Assembly: GCA_026129405.1 (NCBI GenBank)
Contig: JAHCID010000003.1
Location: 520,001-584,000, forward strand
Source of the DNA: a bacterium
GTDB lineage: Bacteria; Desulfobacterota; Binatia; DP-6
DNA length: 64,000 nt
Direction: 5' to 3'
Shown piece after piece: positions 56,749-64,000 of this stretch; position 1 is the stretch's first letter; every line of letters starts with the position of its first letter. A model generated the notes under the pieces. It was not told where the DNA came from and did not search any database. It worked only from the letters and a program-made list of their open reading frames with translations. The position numbers were made by a program, and so were the translations under genes.

Positions 56749-57373
56749 GGCCGGCCTCGCGCATGTAGCCGACCCGATAGCGCAGCACGCGTGCCAGGTA
56801 CTCGCGAGTCTCCTGGATCGCCGGCACACCGCCGGCCGCCTCGACGCGCGCGTGGCCGGCGTTGTACGCCGCCACGGCCAGCGGAATGTTGCCGCCGTAG
56901 CGATCGAGGAGCATGCGCAGGTGGCGCACGCCGCCTTCGATGTTGTCGCGAGGGGAGAACACGTTGCGGACCTGATGTTGGGCTGCGGTGGCCGGCATGA
57001 GCTGCATGAGGCCGAGCGCGCCCGCACGGGACACCGCGTGCCGGTTGAAGCCCGACTCGGCCTTGATGATCGCCTTCACGAGCGCATACTCGACGTCGTA
57101 GGCGTCGGCAATCGTACGGATCAGGCCGTCGTAGGTCGTCGGACCCTGCGGCGCGCGTGCGGCGGCGCCGAGAAGCGGCAACGGGCGAATGGGCCGGGCC
57201 TTCGGCGCTTCCTTCAGGAGCACTTCCGACGTCCCGGTGGCTGGGGCGTTCGTGATGTGCAGCACGCCGCGGTCGTCGCGGAACGAGTAGATGTCCGCGC
57301 TCGCCGCCCCGACGAGCCCTCCCAGAAGCACCCCCGTGGTCGCCGCGACGGCGATCCCCACCACCAACCGCAT
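56729..57373 (-). CDS. Lytic transglycosylase with N-terminal DUF4124-like domain
   Basis: A 214-residue exported SLT-type murein hydrolase. The signal peptide (RLVVGIAVAATTGVLLGGLV) is followed by a DUF4124-like segment (ADIYSFRDDRGVLHITNAPA). The catalytic SLT domain carries the active Glu in IIKAESGFNRHAVS (about residue 118), ALGLMQLMPATAAQ and AVAAYNAGHARVEAAGG. The ATG at 57373 lies 9 bp after a 17-bp-spaced promoter, which rules out the longer frame. It heads a two-gene unit with pgsA. Confidence 0.92.
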   Translation of the reverse strand: MRLVVGIAVAATTGVLLGGLVGAASADIYSFRDDRGVLHITNAPATGTSEVLLKEAPKARPIRPLPLLGAAARAPQGPTTYDGLIRTIADAYDVEYALVKAIIKAESGFNRHAVSRAGALGLMQLMPATAAQHQVRNVFSPRDNIEGGVRHLRMLLDRYGGNIPLAVAAYNAGHARVEAAGGVPAIQETREYLARVLRYRVGYMREAGRVYARR

Positions 57374-57382
57374 CCGGCGCCG

Positions 57383-57411
57383 AGAATAGGAGCGTACCCC
57401 GCAAAGGTCAA
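57383..57411 (-). promoter_or_regulatory. Promoter of the transglycosylase-pgsA unit
   Basis: On the minus strand, TTGACC (57411-57406), 17 bp, TATTCT (57388-57383), 9 bp to the ATG at 57373. Close to consensus. Confidence 0.65.
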
Positions 57412-57452
57412 ACCGTACCTCCTCCCCTTGACCCGCCCGGGAGGGCGCGGGA

Positions 57453-59102
57453 ATGGTGGCCGACCAAGGCATGGACGCGGACTATCTCGTCGTCGGCAGC
57501 GGGATCGCCGGCCTCACGTGCGCGCTGGCGTGCGCCCGGCATGGGCGGGTGCTGCTGGTGACGAAGGATCGTCTGCCCGAGAGCTCCAGCCAGTACGCCC
57601 AGGGCGGCATCGCTTCCGTCTGGAGCCCCGAGGATAGCTTCGAGTCCCACATCGCCGACACGATCGGCGCCGGAGCCGACGTCGGGCACCGGGACGTGAT
57701 CGAAACCGTGGTCCGCGAGGGACCGGATCGGGTCCGGGAGCTCATCGCGCGCGGCGTCAACTTCGACGTGCGCGGCGACCCCGACGACCGCGAGTACGAC
57801 CTCGGTCAGGAAGGGGGTCACTCGAAGCGGCGCATCCTCCACGCCACCGACGCCACCGGCCACGAGATCATCCGCGCCCTCGGCGAAGCCGTCCGCGCGA
57901 CGCCGGCCATCGACGTGCGCGAGAACCTCCTCGCCGTCGACCTCTGCCTGGACCGGAGCCAGGACCCGCCCGTGTGCTGGGGCGCCTACGTGCTCGACCG
58001 CGAGACCCGCGCGGTGCACCGCCTGCTCGCGCGCGCGACGTTCCTCTGCACGGGCGGCCTCGGGAAGGTCTACCTCTACACCTCGAATCCCGACGTCGCG
58101 ACCGGCGACGGCGTCGCGATGGCGTTCCGCGCCGGCGCCGCCGTCGCGAACATGGAGTTCGTCCAGTTCCACCCGACCTGCCTCTTCCACCCGCAGGCGA
58201 AGTCGTTCCTCCTGACGGAGGCGCTACGCGGCGAAGGCGCGCTGCTGCGACGCCCCGACGGCGAACGTTTCATGCCGCGCTACGATCCGCGTGCGGAGCT
58301 GGCGCCGCGCGACATCGTCGCGCGCGCCATCGACAACGAGATGAAGGTGCACGGCTACGAGTGCGTGTACCTCGACATCAGCCATCGCGAGCGCGAGTGG
58401 ATCAGGACGCGCTTCCCCACGGTCTACGCCGGCTGCGCGCGCTTCGGCATCGATCTCGCGGGCGGGCCGGTACCGGTCGTGCCGGCGGCGCACTACGCTT
58501 GCGGCGGCGTCCTCACCGACCTCGACGCCCGCACCGATCTGCCGCGCCTCTACGCCTGCGGCGAGGTCGCGTGCACCGGCCTCCATGGTGCCAACCGCCT
58601 CGCGTCCAATTCCCTGCTCGAGGCCCTCGTCTTCGCCGACCGCGCCGCGCGCCACGCCGTCGCCCTCGTGACCGCCGACCAGACGCCGGTGCCCGCGATC
58701 CCCGCCTGGGATCCGGGGCGCGCGACGGACAGCGACGAGTCGGTGGTCGTCACCCAGAACTGGGACGAGATCCGGCGCTTCATGTGGAACTACGTCGGCA
58801 TCGTCCGCAGCGATCGGCGACTCCAGCGGGCACTGACCCGCATCGAGCTCCTGCAGGAGGAGATCCGCGCCTACTACTGGGACTTCCTCCTCACCAGCGA
58901 CCTCGTCGAGCTGCGCAACATCGCGACGGTGGCCGAGCTCATCATCGCCTGCGCCCTCGCCCGTCCGGAGAGCCGCGGGTTGCACTACACGATCGACCAC
59001 CCGCACGCGGACCCGAACTGGCTGCACGACACGGTGGTGCGCCGCGGACCCCATGGGCGTCCGGTCGCAGTCCCGCCCCGCCGCCAGCGCAACGCCGGCT
59101 GA
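57453..59102 (+). CDS. nadB: L-aspartate oxidase
   Basis: A 549-residue FAD enzyme that oxidises aspartate to iminoaspartate for NAD synthesis. FAD-binding ADYLVVGSGIAGLTCALACA is at the N-terminus. SSQYAQGGIASVWSPEDSFE, EGGHSKRRILHATDATGHEI and TGLHGANRLASNSLLEALVF are the conserved blocks. GGGAGG lies 8 bp before the ATG at 57453; an ATG six codons later is an alternative. NadA and NadC are not in this window. It converges on purF across a long hairpin. Confidence 0.95.
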   Translation: MVADQGMDADYLVVGSGIAGLTCALACARHGRVLLVTKDRLPESSSQYAQGGIASVWSPEDSFESHIADTIGAGADVGHRDVIETVVREGPDRVRELIARGVNFDVRGDPDDREYDLGQEGGHSKRRILHATDATGHEIIRALGEAVRATPAIDVRENLLAVDLCLDRSQDPPVCWGAYVLDRETRAVHRLLARATFLCTGGLGKVYLYTSNPDVATGDGVAMAFRAGAAVANMEFVQFHPTCLFHPQAKSFLLTEALRGEGALLRRPDGERFMPRYDPRAELAPRDIVARAIDNEMKVHGYECVYLDISHREREWIRTRFPTVYAGCARFGIDLAGGPVPVVPAAHYACGGVLTDLDARTDLPRLYACGEVACTGLHGANRLASNSLLEALVFADRAARHAVALVTADQTPVPAIPAWDPGRATDSDESVVVTQNWDEIRRFMWNYVGIVRSDRRLQRALTRIELLQEEIRAYYWDFLLTSDLVELRNIATVAELIIACALARPESRGLHYTIDHPHADPNWLHDTVVRRGPHGRPVAVPPRRQRNAG

Positions 59103-59105
59103 CGC

Positions 59106-59158
59106 GTGTCCCGCGTCCGATCCCGCCCGATCCGGAACGAGCTTCGGACTCGGGACAC
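59106..59158. terminator. Long hairpin between convergent nadB and purF
   Basis: GTGTCCCG (59106-59113) pairs with CGGGACAC (59151-59158). After one mismatch, GTCCGA (59115-59120) pairs with TCGGAC (59144-59149), giving a 14-bp stem with a 23-nt loop. Probably a bidirectional terminator. No strong T-tract. Confidence 0.55.
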
Positions 59159-60579
59159 TAGCGTGCGTGCGCGCGCTCGCGCGCCTCGAACAGGTGCAGC
59201 TGGCGTGCGCGCAGCTCGCCGGAGAGCGGCACGGGATAGCGCCCGGTGAAGCAGGCATCGCAGAACCGCTCGCCGTTGCCGCCGTTGAAGGCGAAGAGGC
59301 CGGGGAGGCTCAGGTACGCCAGCGAGTCGGCGCCGAGAAACGCGCGCGTGTCCTCGAGGCTGTGCGACGACGCGATCAGCTCCTGCCGGGTCGGCGTGTC
59401 GATGCCGTAGTAGCAGGGATTCGTCGTCGGCGGGGAGCTGATGCGCATGTGCACCTCGCGCGCGCCCGCGGCACGCACCATGTGCACGAGCTTGCGGCTC
59501 GTGGTGCCGCGCACGATCGAGTCGTCGACCACGACGACTCGCTTGCCTTCGAGCACCTCGCGCAGGGCGTTCAGCTTCACCTTGACGCCGAAGTGGCGGA
59601 TCGAGCTGGTGGGCTCGATGAACGTGCGCCCGACGTAGTGGTTGCGGATGAGGCCCATTTCGAACGGGATACCCGCCTCTTCGGAGTAGCCGATGGCGGC
59701 GGGCACGCCGGAGTCCGGCACGGGGATCACGATGTCGGCCGGGACGGCGCTCTCGCGCGCCAGCTGGCGGCCGAGCTCCTTGCGTACCTCGTAGACGTTG
59801 CGCCCGTACACGTTGCTGTCGGGGCGTGCGAAGTAGACGTACTCGAACACGCAGTGGTGCGGCGGCGCCGGTGGAAACGGCTGGTACGAGGTGACGCCGC
59901 GCTCGTCGAGCACGACGACCTCCCCCGGGCGCACCTCGCGTACGTACGTCGCATCGACGAGGTCGAGCGCGCAGGTCTCGGACGTGACCACCCATGCGTC
60001 GCCGATGCGGCCGAGCACGAGCGGGCGAAAGCCGCCGGGATCGCGCGCTGCGATCACCTGCCGCTCGGTGAGGAACACCAGGGAATAGGCGCCGCGCACC
60101 TGCGTGAGCGCGTCGACGATGCGCGCCAGGACGCCGTCGGCCCCCGACTGCGCGATCAGGTGGATGATGACCTCGGTGTCCGACGTGGACTGGAAGATCG
60201 ACCCGCGCGCCTCGAGCTCGCCGCGCAGGCGGTCGGCGTTCACGAGGTTGCCGTTGTGCGCGATGGCGAGTGCGCCGTGCGCCCACTCGACGACGAACGG
60301 CTGACAGTTCTTGAGCAGCGTCGAGCCGGTCGTCGAGTAGCGGTTGTGGCCGATCGCGAGACGTCCTTCGAGCGTCGCGAGGATGTCCTCGGTGAAGATG
60401 TCGGCCACGAGGCCCATGCCGCGGTGGCTGATGAGCGCGTCACCGTCGGAGGCGACGATGCCCGCGGACTCCTGGCCGCGATGCTGGAGAGCATAGAGCC
60501 CGAGATAGGCGAGTGTCGCGGCCTCCGGATGGCCGTACACGCCCACGACGCCGCATTCCTCGTGGAATTTGTCCGTCAT
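59158..60579 (-). CDS. purF: Amidophosphoribosyltransferase
   Basis: A 473-residue enzyme for the first committed step of purine synthesis. The N-terminal propeptide MTDKFHEE would be removed to expose Cys9 of CGVVGVYG, the glutaminase nucleophile. The PRPP loop is [20 protein letters not shown]. Cysteines in [15 protein letters not shown] and RFCDACF match the [4Fe-4S] ligands of the Bacillus subtilis-type enzyme. It is the last gene of the pur cluster, 53 bp after purL. Confidence 0.96.
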   Translation of the reverse strand: MTDKFHEECGVVGVYGHPEAATLAYLGLYALQHRGQESAGIVASDGDALISHRGMGLVADIFTEDILATLEGRLAIGHNRYSTTGSTLLKNCQPFVVEWAHGALAIAHNGNLVNADRLRGELEARGSIFQSTSDTEVIIHLIAQSGADGVLARIVDALTQVRGAYSLVFLTERQVIAARDPGGFRPLVLGRIGDAWVVTSETCALDLVDATYVREVRPGEVVVLDERGVTSYQPFPPAPPHHCVFEYVYFARPDSNVYGRNVYEVRKELGRQLARESAVPADIVIPVPDSGVPAAIGYSEEAGIPFEMGLIRNHYVGRTFIEPTSSIRHFGVKVKLNALREVLEGKRVVVVDDSIVRGTTSRKLVHMVRAAGAREVHMRISSPPTTNPCYYGIDTPTRQELIASSHSLEDTRAFLGADSLAYLSLPGLFAFNGGNGERFCDACFTGRYPVPLSGELRARQLHLFEARERAHAR

Positions 60580-60632
60580 GTCTCCCAACCCGGGCAGTGT
60601 AGCCCGTGCGTCGCGGGGAGTACACGGCGCCG

Positions 60633-62840
60633 TCATGCGCCGAGTCGCTTCTCCAGCGTGCGGCGCCAGCGCTCGCGCGCGGCTTCCACGGACACGTTGA
60701 GCACGTCGCCGATGACGAGATTGTGTCCCCGCACCTCGCCCAGCACCTCCAGCGGTACGTCCTCGCGGCGCGCCAGCTCGCGCAGGCGGTTCAGATGCCG
60801 CCGCCGCAGCGAGACGAGCATGCGGGACTGGCTCTCGCCGAAGAGGACGGCGTCGGTCCGCATGCCGCCCTCGAGCGTGACGCGGACGCCGAGACGACCC
60901 CCGCCGAACGAGCACTCGGCGAGCGCCACCGCGAGGCCGCCCTCGGCGAGGTCGTGTGCCGAACGCAGCAGCCGCTCCTGCGCGGCGGCGAGCACCAGCG
61001 CGTGCAGGCGTTTCTCGGCGTCGAGATCGATCCACGGCGGCGTGCCGCGCGTCATGCCGTGGATCACCGCGAGATACTCGGAACCGCCCAGCTCCTCGCG
61101 CGTCCGGCCGAACAGCACCACGACGTCGCCCTCGGCCTTCCACCATGGGGTCAACACGTCGTCGACGTCGTCGACGAGGCCGACCATCGCGATGATCGGC
61201 GTCGGCGCGATGCTGCGGCCGTCGGTCTCGTTGTAGAAGCTGACGTTGCCGCTCACGACGGGCGTACCGAGCGCGACGCAGGCGTCGCGGATGCCGGCGA
61301 TCCCCTGCTGGAACTCCCACATGACGTCGGGCCGCTCGGGGTTGCCGTAGTTGAGGCAGTCGCTCAGCGCGAGCGGGCGCGCGCCCACGGCGACGCAGTT
61401 GCGCGCCGACTCGACCACCGCGAGCATCGCCCCGAGGTAAGGGTCGAGGCGACCGTAGCGGCTGTTGCAATCGGTCGTCAGGGCCAGCGCGCGGCGGGTG
61501 CCTTCGATGCGCACCACGGCAGCGTCGCCGCCCGGGCGGACGAGGGTGTTGCCGCCGACGTACTGGTCGTACTGGCGGTAGACCCATTCGCGCGAGCACA
61601 GGTTCGGGCTCTCGAGCAGGGTCAGCAGCGCCGCGCCGAAGTCCTTCGGCTCGCCGATCGTCCCGAGGTCGAGCCGCTGCATCTCCTCGAGCCGCGCCGG
61701 CTCCTCGGCCGGGCGGCGATAGAAGGGCGCCCGCTCGGTGAGCGGCGCGACCGGCAAGGTCACGACCTCCTCGCCGTGCCAGCGCGCGCGGTAGATGCCG
61801 TCGTCGGTGATGTGGCCGACGACCACCGCCTCGAGATCCCACTTCTCGAAGATCGCCTTGACGGCGTCCTCGCTGCCCTGATGCGCGACGAGCAGCATGC
61901 GCTCCTGCGATTCCGAGAGCAGGATCTCGTAGGGCGACATCCCGGCCTCGCGCAGCGGCACGCGGTCGAGGTCGAGGACGATGCCCGCGCCACCCCGCCC
62001 CGCCATCTCGAACGAGCTGGACGTCAGCCCGGCGGCCCCCATGTCCTGGATGGCGACGATGTGGTCGGTCCGCATCAGCTCGAGGCACGCCTCGAGGAGG
62101 AGCTTCTCCGCGAACGGATCGCCGACCTGCACGGCCGGGCGCTTCTCGGACGCGAGCGCGTCGAGGGCCGCCGACGCGAGCAGGCTCGCGCCGTGGATGC
62201 CGTCGCGCCCGGTACGCGAGCCCACGTAGATGACGGGATTGCCCGGCCCGGCCGCGCTGGCACGGAAGAGCCGGTCGGCGGGCGCGATGCCGATCGTGAA
62301 CGCGTTCACGAGGATGTTGTGGTCGTAGCCGGCGTCGAAGTAGACCTCGCCGCCCACCGTCGGCACGCCGAAGCAGTTGCCGTAGTGCCCCACGCCCCCC
62401 ACCACGCCGCGCACGAGGAACGGCGTGCGCGGATGGTCGAGCGAGCCGAAGCGCAGCGAGTCGAGAATCGCGATCGGCCGCGCGCCCATGGTGAAGACGT
62501 CGCGCAGGATCCCGCCGACCCCGGTCGTCGCACCCTGGAACGGCTCCACGAACGACGGGTGGTTGTGGCTCTCGATCTTGAAGACGGCGGCCAGCCCGTC
62601 GCCGATGTCGACCGCGCCGGCGTTCTCGCCGGGCCCCTGGAGAACCTGCGGTCCCGTCGTCGGCAGCTGGCGCAACCACGCCCGCGAGCTCTTGTAGGAG
62701 CAATGCTCCGACCACATGACGCCGAACACCGCGATCTCCTCGAACCGCGGCTCGCGGCCGAGGATGTCGAGGATGCGCTGGTACTCGTCGGGGGTGAGCC
62801 CCTGCTCGGCCGCGACCTCGGCGGCGGTGGGTGCACCCAT
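60633..62840 (-). CDS. purL: Phosphoribosylformylglycinamidine synthase subunit PurL
   Basis: A 735-residue small-form PurL, which needs PurQ (glutaminase) and PurS. It shows [60 protein letters not shown] and [20 protein letters not shown], the standard ATP and FGAR motifs. It starts 3 bp after the purQ stop. Length and motifs are those of the three-subunit enzyme type. Confidence 0.97.
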   Translation of the reverse strand: MGAPTAAEVAAEQGLTPDEYQRILDILGREPRFEEIAVFGVMWSEHCSYKSSRAWLRQLPTTGPQVLQGPGENAGAVDIGDGLAAVFKIESHNHPSFVEPFQGATTGVGGILRDVFTMGARPIAILDSLRFGSLDHPRTPFLVRGVVGGVGHYGNCFGVPTVGGEVYFDAGYDHNILVNAFTIGIAPADRLFRASAAGPGNPVIYVGSRTGRDGIHGASLLASAALDALASEKRPAVQVGDPFAEKLLLEACLELMRTDHIVAIQDMGAAGLTSSSFEMAGRGGAGIVLDLDRVPLREAGMSPYEILLSESQERMLLVAHQGSEDAVKAIFEKWDLEAVVVGHITDDGIYRARWHGEEVVTLPVAPLTERAPFYRRPAEEPARLEEMQRLDLGTIGEPKDFGAALLTLLESPNLCSREWVYRQYDQYVGGNTLVRPGGDAAVVRIEGTRRALALTTDCNSRYGRLDPYLGAMLAVVESARNCVAVGARPLALSDCLNYGNPERPDVMWEFQQGIAGIRDACVALGTPVVSGNVSFYNETDGRSIAPTPIIAMVGLVDDVDDVLTPWWKAEGDVVVLFGRTREELGGSEYLAVIHGMTRGTPPWIDLDAEKRLHALVLAAAQERLLRSAHDLAEGGLAVALAECSFGGGRLGVRVTLEGGMRTDAVLFGESQSRMLVSLRRRHLNRLRELARREDVPLEVLGEVRGHNLVIGDVLNVSVEAARERWRRTLEKRLGA

Positions 62841-62843
62841 GCC

Positions 62844-63581
62844 TCAGGGTCCCGGAACGACGGTGGGCTCGCGCCGTCCTGCGGCCCCGCCGCGGCCGAG
62901 CCAGGCCTGGGCGGAGCGGAACAGCGTGAGGCCATCCTCCCCGCCGGTGAGGCGGTCGGTGGCGTGCTCGGGGTGCGGCATGAGGCCGACGACGTTGCGG
63001 GCCGCGTTGGTGACGCCGGCGACGTTGCCGATCGAGCCGTTCGGGTTCGCCTCTGCCACCGTGCGTCCGGCGCGATCGACGTAGCGGAAGACGATGCGTC
63101 CCTCCGCCTCGAGCGCCGCACAGGTCGCCTCGTCGGCGACCCAGCAGCCCTCGCCGTGCTTCACGGGCAGCGCGAGCAGGTCGCCGGGACGGCACCCGTA
63201 CGTGAACGGCGTGTCCGCCGTCTCGACGCGCACCGTGACGACGTCGCAGACGAAGCGCAGCGAGCGGTTGCGCACGAGCGCGCCCGGCAGCAACCCGGCC
63301 TCGCACAGGATCTGGAAGCCGTTGCAGATGCCGAGCACGAGGCCGCCCGCCCGTGCGTGCTCGCCGACGGCGTCCATCACCGGCGAGAACCGCGCCATCG
63401 CGCCGCATCGCAGGTAGTCGCCGTACGAGAACCCGCCGGGCAGCACCACGCAGTCGACGCCGCGCACGGTGCGATCCTTGTGCCACAGCGGGATCGCCTC
63501 GTCGCCGAGGATGCGCTCCGCCACCCGCAGCGTGTCGCGGTCGTCGTTGGAGCCCGGGAAGGTGACGACGCCCCAGCGCAC
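62844..63581 (-). CDS. purQ: Phosphoribosylformylglycinamidine synthase subunit PurQ
   Basis: A 245-residue class I glutaminase subunit. Nucleophile Cys is in [20 protein letters not shown] (near residue 88), and the His/Glu pair in [12 protein letters not shown]. The N-terminus [20 protein letters not shown] is family-typical. It starts with GTG at 63581, 2 bp after the purS stop. It supplies ammonia to PurL. Confidence 0.96.
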   Translation of the reverse strand: MRWGVVTFPGSNDDRDTLRVAERILGDEAIPLWHKDRTVRGVDCVVLPGGFSYGDYLRCGAMARFSPVMDAVGEHARAGGLVLGICNGFQILCEAGLLPGALVRNRSLRFVCDVVTVRVETADTPFTYGCRPGDLLALPVKHGEGCWVADEATCAALEAEGRIVFRYVDRAGRTVAEANPNGSIGNVAGVTNAARNVVGLMPHPEHATDRLTGGEDGLTLFRSAQAWLGRGGAAGRREPTVVPGP

Positions 63582-63583
63582 GT

Positions 63584-63844
63584 CTACGCGGTCCCCTCGT
63601 CGATCTCGAAGCGGAAATCCTCGATCACGCCGTTGGCGAGCAGCTGCTCGCACATGCCGCGCACCCGCACCGCCGCCGCCTCGCGCGTGAGGTCGCGCAG
63701 GCGCAGCTCGACGTACCGTCCGACGTGAACCTCGCCCACCTCCGGAAAGCCGAGCGCGTGCAACGAGTGCTGGACGGCCTTCCCCTGCGGATCGAGGATG
63801 CCGCGCTTCGGCGTCACGACCACACGTGCGACGAGCGCCGGCAT
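63584..63844 (-). CDS. purS: Phosphoribosylformylglycinamidine synthase subunit PurS
   Basis: An 86-residue PurS that bridges PurL and Pur[21 protein letters not shown] and [20 protein letters not shown] are the conserved stretches. The ATG overlaps the purC stop by 4 bp, continuing the tight coupling of the pur operon. Confidence 0.96.
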   Translation of the reverse strand: MPALVARVVVTPKRGILDPQGKAVQHSLHALGFPEVGEVHVGRYVELRLRDLTREAAAVRVRGMCEQLLANGVIEDFRFEIDEGTA

Positions 63845-64000
63845 CAGGCGGCCGTCCCGCAGATGCGGCGCGCCGCTTCCTGGTACGCGTCCTCGATGTT
63901 GCCGAGGTCTCGGCGGAAGCGATCCTTGTCGAGCTTCTGGCCGGTGTGCTTGTCCCAGAAGCGGCAGGTGTCGGGACAGATCTCGTCGGCGACGAGCATC
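63844..64000 (-). CDS. purC: SAICAR synthetase PurC (3' end only)
   Basis: The last 51 codons are visible: [20 protein letters not shown], then [20 protein letters not shown] and a short tail. This is the C-terminal signature of phosphoribosylaminoimidazole-succinocarboxamide synthase. It continues beyond the right edge of the window. Its stop overlaps the purS start, so purC-purS-purQ-purL-purF is one operon. Confidence 0.93.
   Translation of the reverse strand, partial: MLVADEICPDTCRFWDKHTGQKLDKDRFRRDLGNIEDAYQEAARRICGTAA

Noticed and set aside
60606-63728. A 1040-codon plus-strand frame across the purine genes
   Set aside because: Antisense to purL and purQ, Arg/Ala/His-rich, and without domains, while the minus-strand frames are clear purine enzymes.

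Overview
The window is a gene-dense, roughly 70% GC bacterial chromosome segment. It shows no insertion sequence, phage gene, CRISPR array or rRNA. The cell plan looks Gram-negative: YajC-SecD-SecF, Tat and Sec lipoproteins, a lytic transglycosylase, and queuosine genes joined to the Sec genes. The housekeeping proteins look deltaproteobacterium-like. A large secreted protein alternating poly-threonine with Cys-rich DUF4215-type repeats, tandem CoA-transferases and a double-length UvrA point towards Myxococcota- or Binatota-type lineages. That placement is inference; no marker gene here settles it.

Layout. (1) 1-8.7 kb, minus: HNH nuclease, smc, ftsY, a small coiled-coil gene, a candidate 6S RNA, the 5-formyl-THF cyclo-ligase gene, rny and a YmdB-type phosphoesterase. 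(2) 8.8-14 kb, minus: folD-gcvT-gcvH-gcvPA-gcvPB, a complete one-carbon/glycine-cleavage operon, divergent from ald. (3) 15.2-16.8 kb: a hypothetical gene, a PmtA-like methyltransferase and an excisionase-type HTH protein. (4) 16.9-26.1 kb, minus: one long coupled run of udg4, nfeD, slipin, queA, tgt, yajC, secD, secF and a RecJ-like protein that has lost its catalytic motifs. A secreted zinc phospholipase-like gene diverges from udg4. (5) 26.9-31.3 kb, minus: ino1, a phosphatidylinositol-phosphate synthase-like enzyme, a 61-residue membrane protein, a flippase-like membrane protein and coaBC, which looks like an inositol-phospholipid operon. (6) 31.3-40.3 kb: ferredoxin, Mrp, polyprenyl synthase, moaA, two hypothetical genes, a coupled pair of class III CoA-transferases, a cation exchanger and a PtsN-like protein. 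(7) 40.4-43.4 kb: DUF4912, GH57 branching enzyme and a small membrane protein. (8) 43.5-53.1 kb: double-length uvrA, a Tat lipoprotein esterase and the DUF4215/poly-Thr protein. (9) 54-59 kb: malQ translationally coupled to an anti-sigma-like protein, a small lipoprotein, tRNA-Gly, a DUF4124-type transglycosylase with pgsA, and nadB. (10) 59.2-64 kb, minus: purC (partial), purS, purQ, purL, purF.

Two patterns recur across the window. Inside operons, genes commonly overlap by the four bases ATGA or GTGA, or have a Shine-Dalgarno sequence. At the first genes of transcription units, I repeatedly find a -35 element beginning TTG, a spacer of almost always exactly 17 bp, and a TAnnnT-like -10. In about a dozen cases the -10 ends only 6-9 bp before the start codon, so these messages should be leaderless or nearly so. 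This grammar also decides several start codons, because two apparent TTG starts (HNH gene and malQ) are really -35 boxes.
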